Source: Thalassococcus halodurans (GTDB lineage: Bacteria > Pseudomonadota > Alphaproteobacteria > Rhodobacterales > Rhodobacteraceae). From it: DNA of 64,000 bases. The position numbers were made by a program, and so were the translations under genes. The stretch covers positions 485,043 to 549,042 of the forward strand of contig NZ_FNUZ01000003.1 of the NCBI RefSeq assembly GCF_900108225.1. Direction: 5' to 3'. A model generated the notes under the pieces. The model saw only the letters and a list, made by a program, of their open reading frames with translations, searched no databases and had not been told where the DNA came from. The first letter of the stretch is position 1. Each line of letters starts with the position of its first letter. Of this stretch, positions 1-9,333 are shown piece after piece.

Positions 1-861
1 GTTGTGGAACATGCCCTGCGAAATGCCGGTGGCGCCCCATTCATTGCTAATGACTGCGAACTGTCGCCCAATGCCGACGGCCCAGCGCTACAATTGCTGA
101 CCGGTCCGAACATGGCGGGTAAGTCGACCTACCTCCGACAAAACGCGCTGATCGCCATTCTGGCACAGATGGGGGCTTATATTCCCGCCAAGGCGGCCCA
201 TATCGGCCTTGTCGGACAAATCTTTAGCCGCGTTGGTGCGTCAGACGATTTGGCGAAAGGGCGTTCGACCTTCATGGTGGAAATGGTCGAAACTGCCGCC
301 ATTCTGAACCAGTCGGATGATCGAGCGTTGGTCATTCTGGATGAAATCGGCCGAGGCACAGCGACCTATGACGGCCTGTCCATTGCGTGGGCAACGCTAG
401 AGCATCTGGCCGAGGTCAATCGCGTGCGCGGGTTGTTCGCAACGCACTATCACGAAATGACCGCCCTTGCCGACAAACTGCCCGGCGTGTCCAACGCCAC
501 GGTCACTGTGAAAGAATGGGAAGGTGAGGTCATCTTCCTGCACGAAGTGCGTGCCGGTGCAGCCGACCGGTCCTATGGTGTGCAGGTGGCGCAACTGGCT
601 GGTCTGCCGAAAGCGGTGATTTCCCGCGCGAAGTCTGTGCTAGAGTCGCTTGAGCAAGGCGAACGCGAAAAGACGTCCCCTGCCCGTTTGATCGACGACC
701 TGCCTTTGTTCTCTGTTGTGACTGAGACTGTAAAACAGGAGACTGTTGCCGCCAAACCTTCTGCAGCTGAAGAGCGGTTAAAGGAAATTGTGCCTGACGA
801 TCTGACGCCGCGCGAGGCGCTACAAATTTTGTATGAACTTCGCGAACTGGCGAACGGATAA
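1..861 (+). CDS. mutS: DNA mismatch repair protein MutS, C-terminal part (5' truncated by window edge)
   Basis: This is the C-terminal 286 residues of MutS, the ATPase that recognises mismatches and recruits MutL. The reading frame is open from base 1, so the start lies outside the window. The ABC-type ATPase domain is present: Walker [10 protein letters not shown] at about residue 35 of the fragment, Walker [12 protein letters not shown] at about 112, and the downstream [11 protein letters not shown] segment. The extreme C terminus carries the [14 protein letters not shown] helix typical of the MutS tail. The stop TAA at 859-861 is followed at once by a strong hairpin shared with the convergent grpE. 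Assignment is by family motifs and is secure; only the truncation prevents a length check. Confidence 0.97.
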   Translation, partial: VVEHALRNAGGAPFIANDCELSPNADGPALQLLTGPNMAGKSTYLRQNALIAILAQMGAYIPAKAAHIGLVGQIFSRVGASDDLAKGRSTFMVEMVETAAILNQSDDRALVILDEIGRGTATYDGLSIAWATLEHLAEVNRVRGLFATHYHEMTALADKLPGVSNATVTVKEWEGEVIFLHEVRAGAADRSYGVQVAQLAGLPKAVISRAKSVLESLEQGEREKTSPARLIDDLPLFSVVTETVKQETVAAKPSAAEERLKEIVPDDLTPREALQILYELRELANG

Positions 862-886
862 AAAAGGCGGCCAGTGGCCGCCTTTT
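862..886. terminator. Bidirectional rho-independent terminator between mutS and grpE
   Basis: A perfect 11-bp inverted repeat (862-872 and 876-886) with a 3-nt loop carries A-rich and T-rich flanks on its two sides. On the minus strand the stem is followed by six T, so it should end grpE transcription efficiently. On the plus strand only four T are available, for mutS. The two genes are convergent here. Confidence 0.85.
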
Positions 887-891
887 CCATT

Positions 892-1464
892 TTAGCTTGC
901 TGGCATCGAACTGACGCCGACTTGCGCGGGGCGCAGCAGGCGGTCGTACAGCATAAACCCTTCGGCAGAGACCTGAATGATCTCGCCCGCTTTGGTGCCC
1001 GGCACGGGCGCTTCGAACATCGCCTCGTGGTGCGTCGGATCGAATTTGTCGCCAACTTCCGGCGCGATTTTTTCGATGCCGTGCTTTTTGAAGACGTTCA
1101 GAAGTTCGCGCAGCGTAAGCTCGATCCCCTCAACCAATGCATCAGACGCAGGCGTCTGTTCTTCTTTTGCAGCCATCAGCGCGCGGCTTAGGTTGTCGTA
1201 GACAGACAGAATATCGCGGCTCATGCGTGTCGAGCCGTATTGCTCGGCTTCGCGGCGATCCTTGTCTGCGCGCTTCCGTGCGTTTTCGGCATCGGCCAAA
1301 GCACGCATGAAACGGTCTTTGTATTCGTCGCGCTCTGCTTCCAGCTCTTCGATGCGCGCTTCGGGGGAGTCCGCGTATTCTGCGTCTGCCTCTTCCTGCG
1401 CTGTCGCTTCAGCTTCGAGATCGTCGATATCATCGAGGAATTCGTCGTTCGTCGAGTTTGCCAT
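892..1464 (-). CDS. grpE: GrpE nucleotide exchange factor for DnaK
   Basis: GrpE releases ADP from DnaK during the chaperone cycle in the cytoplasm. The protein has the family layout: an acidic disordered N terminus, a long coiled-coil helix (rich in Glu, Arg and Lys, about residues 35-85), and a C-terminal beta domain with GDKFDPTHHEAMF and the closing MLYDRLLRPAQVGVS segment. Two in-frame ATGs lie close together (1470 and 1464). The one at 1464 has GAGG six bases upstream and gives the usual MA-type N terminus of 190 residues. The upstream hrcA ends only a few bases away, so the pair forms an hrcA-grpE operon. dnaK and dnaJ are not in the window. Confidence 0.95.
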   Translation of the reverse strand: MANSTNDEFLDDIDDLEAEATAQEEADAEYADSPEARIEELEAERDEYKDRFMRALADAENARKRADKDRREAEQYGSTRMSRDILSVYDNLSRALMAAKEEQTPASDALVEGIELTLRELLNVFKKHGIEKIAPEVGDKFDPTHHEAMFEAPVPGTKAGEIIQVSAEGFMLYDRLLRPAQVGVSSMPAS

Positions 1465-1473
1465 GTTCATCCT

Positions 1474-2538
1474 CTATCTCCGGTCGGAGAGGAGCCTTCC
1501 GACCAACTGTGCGGTGTAATCCACGATCGGAACAATCCGGCCGTAGTTCAGGCGTGTCGGACCAATGACCCCGACCGCGCCAATAATCTTTCGGTCAGCG
1601 TTCATATAAGGAGACACGACCAGAGAGGAACCCGATAAAGAAAAAAGTTTGTTCTCAGAGCCGATAAAAATGCGCACACCGTCGCCATCTTCGGTCAATT
1701 GCAGGAATTCGGCGATGTCCCGCTTACGTTCAAGGTCGTCAAACAGTACGCGGATGCGATCAATCTCTTGTTCTTGGCCGTCCTGCCCCAAAAGATTCGA
1801 CCTGCCCCGAACGATCAAACGTTCGGCCTGATCGTCATCGTCAGCCCACACTGCCAGCCCGCTTTGAACCAGATCATGGGCAAGCCCGTCGATCTGCCGC
1901 CGCTTCGCTTCAATCTGGCCTTTCAGATCGCGCTGGATTTCCGTCAGGGTTTTGCCCTCGGCCAGCGCGTTCAGAAAATTCGCAGCCTCGCGCATAGAGC
2001 TTGGCGTCTGCCCCGGAGGCGGAACAAATATGCGGTTTTCGACGTGTCCATCAGAGAAAACCAGAACCACCAAAGCCCTGTCGTGGGCAAGGCTGACGAA
2101 CTCAATATGCTTGATCGCCGCTTCGTGCTTCGGTGTCAAAACCAGTGACGCGCCCTGCGTAACGCCCGACAAAGCGGAACCCACGCGATCCATGATGTCG
2201 CCGACGTCGTTCGCTTCTTTGCCCAACGTCGCGTCGATCTTTTCGCGGTCGTTGTCGTCCAGATGCTGAACCTCAAGCAGGCCATCGACAAACATCCGCA
2301 GCCCCGCCTGCGTCGGGATACGCCCCGCGCTGGTGTGGGGGCTGTCCAGTAGGCCCAGAAACTCCAGATCCTGCATGACGTTCCGGATGGTCGCGGCAGA
2401 GATTTTCTCGGACAGGGTACGTGTGAGCGTCCGTGAACCTATCGGCTCTCCGGTTTGTAGATACCCCTCAACGACCTGGCGAAATACCTCGCGCGAGCGG
2501 TCGTTCATCTGGTTCAGAATGGAAGTTCCGTCATTCAT
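1474..2538 (-). CDS. hrcA: Heat-inducible transcription repressor HrcA
   Basis: HrcA represses class I heat-shock operons (groESL, sometimes hrcA-grpE) by binding CIRCE operators. The 354-residue protein has an N-terminal winged helix (VFRQVVEGYLQTGEPIGSRT, then SAATIRNVMQDLEFLGLLDSPHTSAGRIPT) and the GAF-like C-terminal part ending GAVGVIGPTRLNYGRIVPIV. It starts at ATG 2538 and ends a few bases before grpE, indicating co-transcription. No CIRCE inverted repeat (TTAGCACTC-N9-GAGTGCTAA) is visible in the gap upstream (2539-2650), so this operon may not be autoregulated through that element. Confidence 0.96.
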   Translation of the reverse strand: MNDGTSILNQMNDRSREVFRQVVEGYLQTGEPIGSRTLTRTLSEKISAATIRNVMQDLEFLGLLDSPHTSAGRIPTQAGLRMFVDGLLEVQHLDDNDREKIDATLGKEANDVGDIMDRVGSALSGVTQGASLVLTPKHEAAIKHIEFVSLAHDRALVVLVFSDGHVENRIFVPPPGQTPSSMREAANFLNALAEGKTLTEIQRDLKGQIEAKRRQIDGLAHDLVQSGLAVWADDDDQAERLIVRGRSNLLGQDGQEQEIDRIRVLFDDLERKRDIAEFLQLTEDGDGVRIFIGSENKLFSLSGSSLVVSPYMNADRKIIGAVGVIGPTRLNYGRIVPIVDYTAQLVGRLLSDRR

Positions 2539-2650
2539 TGCTCAAACGCTCTTTCCTAAGCATTAAAGTCGGTTCCATCGAAAGGTCAATCGGGGTTGCG
2601 TGACCTGTGCCTGCGGCTATATCCCCGAACCAACCCCTAAGGAGAATTTC

Positions 2651-3367
2651 ATGCGACCGTCCGGAAGACAACTAAACGAGATGCGCAGCGTTTCAATTGA
2701 AACAGATGTGACCAAGCACGCCGAAGGATCCTGCATGATCCGCATGGGCGACACCCACGTTCTGTGCACCGCGACGATCGAAGACCGCGTTCCGCCGTTT
2801 ATCAAAGGCTCTGGTTTGGGCTGGGTTACCGCCGAATACGGCATGCTGCCCCGTTCGACATCCAGCCGTATGCGCCGTGAGGCCGCGACCGGTAAACAAG
2901 GCGGTCGTACCGTTGAAATTCAGCGCCTGATTGGTCGTTCCCTGCGCGCTGGCGTGGACCGCGTTGCCATGGGTGAACGCCAGATCACAATCGACTGTGA
3001 TGTTATTCAAGCCGATGGCGGGACACGTTGCGCATCTATCACTGGCGGTTGGGTTGCGCTGCGTTTGGCTGTGAATAAACTGATGAAGGCTGGCGATATC
3101 GTAACCGATCCGCTGATTTCGCCCGTCGCGGCGGTTAGCTGCGGTATCTACGCCGGCCAGCCGGTGCTTGATCTGGACTACCCAGAAGACAGCGAAGCGG
3201 GCGTTGATGGTAACTTCATCCTGCGTGCTGACGGCCAAATGATCGAAGTGCAGATGTCCGCAGAAGGTGCCACATTCTCGCGTGCTCAGATGAACGAACT
3301 GCTTGATCTGGCTGACAAGGGCATTGGCGAACTGGTCGAGGCACAACTGAAAGCCGTGGGTGCGTAA
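2651..3367 (+). CDS. rph: Ribonuclease PH
   Basis: RNase PH is a phosphorolytic 3'-5' exoribonuclease that trims tRNA 3' ends. The 238-residue product has the normal length and the hallmarks MRPSGR at the N terminus, [31 protein letters not shown] and [16 protein letters not shown]. The start is ATG 2651, nine bases after an AAGGAG ribosome site; an upstream in-frame extension to 2600 would have no such support. The stop codon shares a base with the rdgB start (TAATG), so rph and rdgB are translationally coupled, a common pairing in Alphaproteobacteria. Divergent from hrcA. Confidence 0.97.
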   Translation: MRPSGRQLNEMRSVSIETDVTKHAEGSCMIRMGDTHVLCTATIEDRVPPFIKGSGLGWVTAEYGMLPRSTSSRMRREAATGKQGGRTVEIQRLIGRSLRAGVDRVAMGERQITIDCDVIQADGGTRCASITGGWVALRLAVNKLMKAGDIVTDPLISPVAAVSCGIYAGQPVLDLDYPEDSEAGVDGNFILRADGQMIEVQMSAEGATFSRAQMNELLDLADKGIGELVEAQLKAVGA

Positions 3368-3975
3368 TGCCTAAGTTTAGCGAAAAGCGTCTTCTTGTTG
3401 CGACCCACAATGCTGGCAAGCTTGAAGAGATGAAGGCGCTTTTCGCGCCCTTCGGTGTTGAGGTTGTGGGCGCGAAGGAAATGAACCTTCCCGAACCCGA
3501 AGAAACCGGCACCACATTTGTCGAAAACGCCCGCATCAAGGCGCACGCTGCCGCCAAGGCAACAGGCCTCCCTGCCCTGTCTGATGACAGCGGAATCGAG
3601 GTTGATGCATTGGACAAAGCGCCGGGCGTATATACGGCTGACTGGTCTGAAACGCCGAATGGCCGCGACTTTGTAATGGCGATGACCAAAACCCATGATC
3701 TCTTGGTCGCTAAAGGCGCTCCTGAGCCGTGGACAGCGCGGTTTTGCTGTACTTTGGTCCTTGCTTGGCCCGATGGCCATGACGAGGTTTTCCCCGGTGT
3801 GATGGAGGGTAAGGTTGTCTGGCCAATGCGTGGCGATCAGGGTCACGGCTACGACCCGATCTTTGTTCCCGAAGGCTATGACATCACGTTCGGCGAAATG
3901 GATCGTTGGGAAAAGAACGAGATCAGCCACCGTGCCGATGCGTTTCGCAAGCTGACAGGTGCCCTGTTTGATTGA
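3367..3975 (+). CDS. rdgB: RdgB/HAM1 family non-canonical purine NTP pyrophosphatase (ITPase/XTPase)
   Basis: RdgB hydrolyses dITP, XTP and similar damaged purine nucleotides to monophosphates and so keeps them out of DNA. The 202-residue protein shows the family motifs [12 protein letters not shown] near the N terminus, the [10 protein letters not shown] substrate segment, [12 protein letters not shown] with its catalytic acid, and [10 protein letters not shown] followed by the S-H-R-A-A/D-A-F signature ([10 protein letters not shown]). Its ATG overlaps the rph stop by one base and its own end overlaps the start of hemW, so rph-rdgB-hemW reads as one operon. Confidence 0.96.
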   Translation: MPKFSEKRLLVATHNAGKLEEMKALFAPFGVEVVGAKEMNLPEPEETGTTFVENARIKAHAAAKATGLPALSDDSGIEVDALDKAPGVYTADWSETPNGRDFVMAMTKTHDLLVAKGAPEPWTARFCCTLVLAWPDGHDEVFPGVMEGKVVWPMRGDQGHGYDPIFVPEGYDITFGEMDRWEKNEISHRADAFRKLTGALFD

Positions 3976-5134
3976 AGATTGGCGCAATGGGGGGTTTGGC
4001 CTGTACGTGCATTGGCCGTTCTGCGAAGCCAAGTGCCCCTACTGCGATTTCAATTCCCATGTTTCACGTGAAATAGACGAAGATCGCTGGCGCGCGGCGT
4101 ATTTGTCCGAAATCGACCGGATCGCAGAGCTAACACCGGATCGCGTTCTGAACTCGGTTTTCTTCGGTGGTGGAACGCCCAGCCTGATGTCACCCGAGCT
4201 GGTGAATGCGTTGATTGAGCGTATTCGCGAAAAATGGACGTTCGCTAACAACATCGAAATCACGCTTGAGGCCAATCCAAGGTCTGTTGAGGCCGGACGT
4301 TTTCGCGGTTTTGCAGATGCCGGTGTCAACCGTGTTTCGATGGGTATTCAGGCTCTGAATAACCCTGATTTGGCCAAATTGGGGCGTTTGCATTCGGTCG
4401 AGGAAGCCCGCAAAGCCTTTGATACCGCGCGTTCGGTTTTCAAAAGGATCAGCTTTGATCTGATCTACGCTAGACAGGGCCAAAGCCTGAATGATTGGCG
4501 CAAAGAACTGACCGAAGCACTGGCGATGTCAGTGGATCATTTGTCGCTTTACCAGCTGACAATTGAGCAAGGCACCGCGTTCTGGGAACGACAGCGCCGT
4601 GGTCAACTGTCCGGCCTACCAGACGAAGACCTGTCCGCAGACATGTACGAACTGACGCAAGAGATTTGCGATCAGCACGGGATGCCGGCCTATGAGGTTT
4701 CAAACCACGCCGAACCCGGCGCGGAATCGCAGCACAACCTGATCTATTGGCGATACGGCGATTACGGCGGGATCGGTCCCGGTGCGCATGGCAGACTGTC
4801 TTTGAATGGACGGAAACACGCGACTGTGGCTTGGCGCAATCCAGGTGCTTGGCTGGAGAATGCTGAACAAGGTAACGGGGACCGCATCAACGATATCGTT
4901 TCCAACATTGATCAGGCTGGAGAATACCTGATGATGGGGCTTCGACTTCAGGAAGGCATAGATGTGGTGCGTGTTCGTGATCTGGATCCCGCCGCACTTT
5001 CACCCGAACAAACGAACAAAATGGCCGATCTCGGGTTAATTTGGCAGAACGGAAATCGTCTGGGAGCAACCCCACAGGGGCGGATGGTCCTGAATTCGCT
5101 GATTACCGAATTGCTGCCGGACCATCCTGAATAA
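3959..5134 (+). CDS. hemW: HemW-type radical SAM protein (heme chaperone, CPO III-like)
   Basis: HemW is a radical SAM homologue of coproporphyrinogen dehydrogenase that binds heme and is thought to deliver it to respiratory enzymes. The CX3CX2C cluster motif reads CEAKCPYC at about residues 23-30, followed by [10 protein letters not shown] and the HNLIYW heme-linked motif of HemW. The sequence lacks the N-terminal extension of HemN. The start is uncertain: GTG 3959 overlaps rdgB, and TTG 3968 would give a shorter N terminus closer to the family. A near-perfect parS site lies inside the gene at 4060-4075. The stop is directly adjacent to the stop of convergent parB, with no spacer. Confidence 0.93.
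   Translation: MPCLIEDWRNGGFGLYVHWPFCEAKCPYCDFNSHVSREIDEDRWRAAYLSEIDRIAELTPDRVLNSVFFGGGTPSLMSPELVNALIERIREKWTFANNIEITLEANPRSVEAGRFRGFADAGVNRVSMGIQALNNPDLAKLGRLHSVEEARKAFDTARSVFKRISFDLIYARQGQSLNDWRKELTEALAMSVDHLSLYQLTIEQGTAFWERQRRGQLSGLPDEDLSADMYELTQEICDQHGMPAYEVSNHAEPGAESQHNLIYWRYGDYGGIGPGAHGRLSLNGRKHATVAWRNPGAWLENAEQGNGDRINDIVSNIDQAGEYLMMGLRLQEGIDVVRVRDLDPAALSPEQTNKMADLGLIWQNGNRLGATPQGRMVLNSLITELLPDHPE
4060..4075. promoter_or_regulatory. parS-like centromere site inside hemW (15/16 match)
   Basis: The sequence TGTTTCACGTGAAATA differs from the two perfect sites downstream by one base near its end (T in place of C at position 15). The core TTTCACGTGAAA palindrome is complete. It encodes the HVSREI stretch of HemW. 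ParB binds such 16-bp sites to build the segregation complex. Given two perfect copies within 5.3 kb, a third functional site is likely. Confidence 0.8.
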
Positions 5135-6037
5135 TTAGCGCGACGTGCTCAGCAACATGCAAAGTTCGTCCAACTGCTCAAGCGTATCATAGGAGATGCT
5201 GACCGAGCCCGCCTCTTGGCCGGGCTTGTGATCGATCCGAACCTTCATGCGCAGAGCGGCCGATAGATCGCCTTCAAGTGCTTTTGTGTCTGCATCTTTA
5301 TCATCGCGCGGCTTCGCTTTGATCTTGGCGCTGTCCGGCGCGGCAACTGTTTTGGCCAGACGTTCGGTTTCACGCACAGAAAGCTGCTTTTCCACAACCA
5401 GCTTGGCAAGCTCGGAAGGGTTTTCAGCTGTGATCAATGCGCGCGCATGACCCGCGCTAAGCTTTCCCTCAACAAGAAGCGCCTGAACATCTTCGGGCAA
5501 GTTCAAAAGACGAAGTAAGTTTGCGATATAGCTCCGGCTTTTACCCAAGGCTTCTGCCAGCTTTTCTTGGGTATGGCCGAATTTCATCATCAGTTGACGA
5601 TAGCCAGCCGCTTCTTCGATGGCATTCAGGTCAGCGCGCTGAATGTTTTCGATGATCGCGATTTCAAGCACCTCAGTGTCGGTGAATTCGCGAACTAAAA
5701 CCGGCATTTCGTGCAACTGCGCCAGCTGCGAGGCACGCCACCGGCGTTCACCAGCTACGATTTCAAAACTGCCAGCTTCACCCGGTTTTTCCCGAACAAT
5801 GATCGGCTGGATAACGCCTTTTTCCTTGATAGACGCCGCCAGTTCTTCCAACTGGTCCTGCGTAAAGGTGCGACGCGGCTGGTCCGGATTAGGGAAAATC
5901 CGTTCAATCGGTACCATGCGGTCCGCGCGTGCTGGCGTGGCGGCAGTCTGATCAGCCGGTGCCGACGGGGCCACATCCGACATCAGAGCAGAAAGACCGC
6001 GGCCCAACCCCCGACGTGTATCTTTTTTCGTAGTCAT
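5135..6037 (-). CDS. parB: Chromosome partitioning protein ParB
   Basis: ParB binds parS and spreads or slides on nearby DNA as a CTP-dependent clamp, making the partition complex moved by ParA. The 300-residue protein begins with the basic RRGLGRGLSALM segment, then has the ParB/Srx CTPase fold (residues about 40-135) with GERRWRASQLA and ENIQRADLNAIEEA, a helix-turn-helix around HTQEKLAEALGKSRSYIANLLRL, and a short C-terminal dimer domain. It is the last gene of the rho-mnmE-mnmG-rsmG-parA-parB string, ten bases after parA. Three parS sites lie within 4 kb, fully consistent with a chromosomal ParABS system. Confidence 0.97.
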   Translation of the reverse strand: MTTKKDTRRGLGRGLSALMSDVAPSAPADQTAATPARADRMVPIERIFPNPDQPRRTFTQDQLEELAASIKEKGVIQPIIVREKPGEAGSFEIVAGERRWRASQLAQLHEMPVLVREFTDTEVLEIAIIENIQRADLNAIEEAAGYRQLMMKFGHTQEKLAEALGKSRSYIANLLRLLNLPEDVQALLVEGKLSAGHARALITAENPSELAKLVVEKQLSVRETERLAKTVAAPDSAKIKAKPRDDKDADTKALEGDLSAALRMKVRIDHKPGQEAGSVSISYDTLEQLDELCMLLSTSR

Positions 6038-6047
6038 GATGCTCTCC

Positions 6048-6857
6048 TCATGCGGCCAATTTTCTGTTTTTCTTGATTAGTTCACGGGCAAGGGCGCGGT
6101 ATGCCTGCGCACCCTTGGACATGCCATCATAGGATGTGACGGGCATCGCAAAAGACGGCGCCTCGCTGACCCTGACGTTTCTGGGAATAACTGTCTGGAA
6201 AACAAGATCCCCAAGATTGTCACGCGCATCCTCTTCTACCTGCAATGACAAGTTATTCCGCGCATCGTACATGGTCAGAACAATACCTTCGATCCTGAGC
6301 GCGGAATTCGCCGTTTCCCTCACCTCTCTGACCGTCAGCATTAGCTGAGACAGGCCCTCAAGCGCGAAGAATTCGCTTTGTAAGGGCACGAGGACGGAAT
6401 GTGCGGCGACCATCGCATTCACCGTCAGCAAATTGAGCGAAGGCGGACAGTCGATCAGGATGTAATCAAAGCCGAAATCATCCATTGCAGGCTGGCGAAG
6501 CGCGTCGTGAAGCAAAAAGCTACGCTTTTCGGTCGAATAGAGCTCAATATCAGCCGAGCTCAGGTCAACGGTGGCTGGTACTACAAAGACACCTTCGGTT
6601 TCCGTCTTGCGGATTACCTCCTTCAACGGAACGTCCTCGAGCAGCAGTTCGTAAGAGGTGTATTCGCGCTCTGTGGGTTCAACACCAATGCCAGTGGACG
6701 CGTTTCCCTGGGGATCAAGATCAACAAGAAGGATCGACAGCCCCTCTTCCGCTAGCGCCGCGGCCAGATTGATAGAAGTCGTCGTTTTGCCGACCCCGCC
6801 CTTTTGGTTGGCGATTGCGATAATCTTCGGACCAACGGGACGCGTCGGATCAGACAT
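6048..6857 (-). CDS. parA: Chromosome partitioning ATPase ParA (Soj)
   Basis: ParA is the Walker-type ATPase that pulls ParB-parS complexes apart after replication. The deviant Walker A motif KGGVGKTT is near the N terminus (about residue 19), followed by LVDLDPQGNAST (Walker A') and YILIDCPPSLNLL (Walker B). ATG 6857 is preferred over the upstream GTG 6869 because GAGG lies six bases before it. That places the first eight bases inside the 3' end of rsmG, so the two genes are translationally coupled. The short N-terminal region before the P loop places it with chromosomal rather than plasmid type Ia ParA proteins. Confidence 0.97.
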   Translation of the reverse strand: MSDPTRPVGPKIIAIANQKGGVGKTTTSINLAAALAEEGLSILLVDLDPQGNASTGIGVEPTEREYTSYELLLEDVPLKEVIRKTETEGVFVVPATVDLSSADIELYSTEKRSFLLHDALRQPAMDDFGFDYILIDCPPSLNLLTVNAMVAAHSVLVPLQSEFFALEGLSQLMLTVREVRETANSALRIEGIVLTMYDARNNLSLQVEEDARDNLGDLVFQTVIPRNVRVSEAPSFAMPVTSYDGMSKGAQAYRALARELIKKNRKLAA

Positions 6858-7440
6858 GTTTGACCTCACTTATTTCCAGCACAACGGCGTCTGGATGTGT
6901 CGTACTGGGGTGCATTTTTGCTTGGAAATCCCAGTGTTCTTTTGCTGCTTCAACTTCTTTTTGCCACGTCGCCCCTTTCGGGAAAAGGGCTATTCCCTGT
7001 TCGGCCATATGTTGTTTTGCAAAGCCCAACAAACCATCAAGCGACGTCAATGCGCGGGCAGTTAGGATGTCTGCCCCCTGCCCTGGAACGTTCTCAATCC
7101 TGTCGGTAATAACTGTTCCTTCGACACCGATTTCCCGAAGTGCTGTGCGTAGAAAAGCAGATTTTCTGGCGTCACTCTCAACGAGAGTCACATCATGATC
7201 TCGATCCGTCTCCATCGCGCAAATCGCAGCAACGATACCGGGGAATCCCCCGCCACTACCTAAATCCACCCATTTACCGGATTTCGGGGCCAACTCGATA
7301 ACTTGGAGGGAATCGACAATGTGCCGCTCCCAAGTATCAGCCAGCGTGCCCTTGGAAACGAGGTTGATCTTTGGTGACCACTTCAGAACCAGTGCTTCAT
7401 AGGCGCGCAATCGGTCTAGTGTTTCACGTGAAACATTCAT
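6850..7440 (-). CDS. rsmG: 16S rRNA (guanine527-N7)-methyltransferase RsmG (GidB)
   Basis: RsmG methylates G527 of 16S rRNA using S-adenosylmethionine. The 196-residue protein has the SAM-binding motif WVDLGSGGGFPGIVAA (around residues 55-70), the KSAFLRTALREIG helix and the RALTSLDGLL segment of the family. The start ATG 7440 gives the MNVSRETLDRL N terminus common in Alphaproteobacteria; these codons are part of a perfect parS site at 7420-7435. The gene overlaps parA by eight bases and follows mnmG, a very old gene neighbourhood around bacterial origins. Confidence 0.96.
   Translation of the reverse strand: MNVSRETLDRLRAYEALVLKWSPKINLVSKGTLADTWERHIVDSLQVIELAPKSGKWVDLGSGGGFPGIVAAICAMETDRDHDVTLVESDARKSAFLRTALREIGVEGTVITDRIENVPGQGADILTARALTSLDGLLGFAKQHMAEQGIALFPKGATWQKEVEAAKEHWDFQAKMHPSTTHPDAVVLEISEVKHV
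7420..7435. promoter_or_regulatory. parS site at the start of rsmG (perfect)
   Basis: The 16-bp palindrome TGTTTCACGTGAAACA is identical to the universal ParB-binding parS consensus. It is embedded in the first codons of rsmG, encoding the NVSRET part. It lies about 0.6 kb from the 5' end of parA and 4.5 kb from the proposed oriC. Confidence 0.97.
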
Positions 7441-7452
7441 CTTGGGAACCTG

Positions 7453-9330
7453 TTACGCAGTTTTTTGACGGCTGGCTTGGCGAAGTTTGGACAGTAGCAG
7501 CGACAGAGCGGCCGGCGTCATTCCTTCGACCCGAGCAGCCTGAGCAAGGTTATCCGGACGTGCCCGCGTCAGCTTATCCTTCAGCTCGTTCGACAAACCA
7601 CTCAGCACCCCGAAATCGAAATCGGACGGAATAGCCTGCTTCTCGTCTTTTCGAAGTGCTTCCACGTCTTTCTTCTGACGCTCGATGTAGCTTGCGTACG
7701 TCGCGTCTTTTTCAAGCTGGCGGCGAATACCATCAGGTACACTTTCAAGCGAAGAATCCGCTGCAAGCAGCGACTCAAAGGACGTATCCGGGAACGCAAG
7801 AATTTCCATACCATTCCGGCGGGCACCGTCCTGATTCACAGTTAAACCAATCTCACTCAGCTCCTTTGGAGTCAGGCTGAGTGCTTCCAGTGACTCTTTC
7901 GCAGAATGCAAAGCTTCCATCTTTGATTGGAACGCGGACTTTCTGACATCGCCCACAAGTCGAAAATCCAGACCAATCTGTGTAAGGCGTTGGTCCGCAT
8001 TATCAGCCCGCAGTGACAGGCGGAACTCTGCGCGGGACGTAAACATCCGGTAAGGTTCGCTAACGCCACGCGTGGTTAGATCATCAATCATCACGCCAAT
8101 ATAGCTGTCAGACCGGCTTAGAATGAATGGGTCTTTCCCCGAAGAACGAAGCGCCGCGTTTGTACCGGCGATCAAACCCTGTGCGGCTGCTTCTTCATAA
8201 CCGGTTGTGCCGTTGATTTGGCCAGCCAAGAACAGGCCATTCACACCTTTGACCGCCAACTGCAGATCAAGCGCACGGGGATCTACATAGTCATATTCAA
8301 TCGCGTAACCCGGTTGTAGGATTTCTGTCTTTTCCAAACCCTCGATCGAGTGGACATAATCCTCTTGCACATCAGCCGGTAAGGACGTCGAAATCCCGTT
8401 GGGGTAAACGGTGTGATCATCGACGCCCTCAGGTTCAAGAAAAATCTGATGCGATGTTTTATCAGCAAAACGGACGACTTTGTCTTCGATCGAGGGGCAG
8501 TATCGCGGCCCGACGCCTTCGATATGGCCACCGTACATCGCTGAGCGTTCTAGGTTAGAGCGGATGATCTCATGCGTTTTTTCATTCGTGTGCGTGATGC
8601 CACAAGAAATCTGCTTTGCTGTCGGTGACTTGGATAAGAACGAAAACATTACCGGTTCATCGTCGCCGGGTTGCGTATCCAAGCGATCCCAATCAATTGT
8701 ACGACCATCAAGTCGCGGAGGCGTGCCAGTTTTCAGTCGACCCAACGGTAAACCAAATTCATCAATACGCTCGGCCAGTCGTACAGAAGCTTGGTCACCC
8801 ATACGACCCCCGGCATAGGACGTATCCCCAATGTGGATTACGCCACGTAGGAAAGTTCCCGAGGTCAAGACAACGGATTTAGAGCTAATCGTTGTTCCGT
8901 CGGCCAGAGCAACGCCCGACACAGTATCGCCATTCAGAAGAAGGTCGATGACCTCACCTTCAATAATCGTCAAGTTCTCTTGGCTTTTAGTCAGCGCAAG
9001 CATCTCTCGTCGATAGATCTTTCTATCGGCTTGCGCACGTGGCCCCTGTACTGCCGGCCCTTTCCGGCGGTTCAGAAGCCGAAATTGAATGCCTGCAAGG
9101 TCAGCGGCCCGCCCCATCACGCCATCCAACGCATCGATTTCGCGGACAAGGTGACCCTTACCCAAACCACCGATTGCTGGGTTACAAGACATCACGCCGA
9201 TATCCGCCTCGCGCATGGTTATCAGAGCGGTCTTTGCGCCTGTACGTGCTGATGCGTGGGCCGCTTCTGTCCCGGCGTGGCCACCGCCAACAACGATCAC
9301 ATCAAAGTCCAAATGTTTCACGTGAAACAC
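7453..9330 (-). CDS. mnmG: tRNA uridine-5-carboxymethylaminomethyl(34) synthesis enzyme MnmG (GidA)
   Basis: MnmG is the FAD-dependent partner of MnmE that modifies the wobble uridine of several tRNAs. The 625-residue protein carries the dinucleotide-binding motif [14 protein letters not shown] near the N terminus, the paired [14 protein letters not shown] signature, [11 protein letters not shown], and the C-terminal GidA-associated helical domain. The start appears to be GTG 9330, giving MFHVKH; these codons form part of a second perfect parS site. It is three bases downstream of mnmE, the usual pairing, and upstream of rsmG. Confidence 0.97.
   Translation of the reverse strand: MFHVKHLDFDVIVVGGGHAGTEAAHASARTGAKTALITMREADIGVMSCNPAIGGLGKGHLVREIDALDGVMGRAADLAGIQFRLLNRRKGPAVQGPRAQADRKIYRREMLALTKSQENLTIIEGEVIDLLLNGDTVSGVALADGTTISSKSVVLTSGTFLRGVIHIGDTSYAGGRMGDQASVRLAERIDEFGLPLGRLKTGTPPRLDGRTIDWDRLDTQPGDDEPVMFSFLSKSPTAKQISCGITHTNEKTHEIIRSNLERSAMYGGHIEGVGPRYCPSIEDKVVRFADKTSHQIFLEPEGVDDHTVYPNGISTSLPADVQEDYVHSIEGLEKTEILQPGYAIEYDYVDPRALDLQLAVKGVNGLFLAGQINGTTGYEEAAAQGLIAGTNAALRSSGKDPFILSRSDSYIGVMIDDLTTRGVSEPYRMFTSRAEFRLSLRADNADQRLTQIGLDFRLVGDVRKSAFQSKMEALHSAKESLEALSLTPKELSEIGLTVNQDGARRNGMEILAFPDTSFESLLAADSSLESVPDGIRRQLEKDATYASYIERQKKDVEALRKDEKQAIPSDFDFGVLSGLSNELKDKLTRARPDNLAQAARVEGMTPAALSLLLSKLRQASRQKTA
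9314..9329. promoter_or_regulatory. parS site at the start of mnmG (perfect)
   Basis: A second exact copy of TGTTTCACGTGAAACA covers codons 1-6 of mnmG and encodes FHVK. It lies 1.9 kb from the rsmG site and 2.6 kb from the edge of the proposed origin. Perfect 16-bp matches this close together cannot be chance. Confidence 0.97.
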
Positions 9331-9333
9331 TCC

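Noticed and set aside
2539..2650. CIRCE element upstream of hrcA
   Set aside because: The TTAGCACTC-N9-GAGTGCTAA repeat was looked for and is not present in either orientation.
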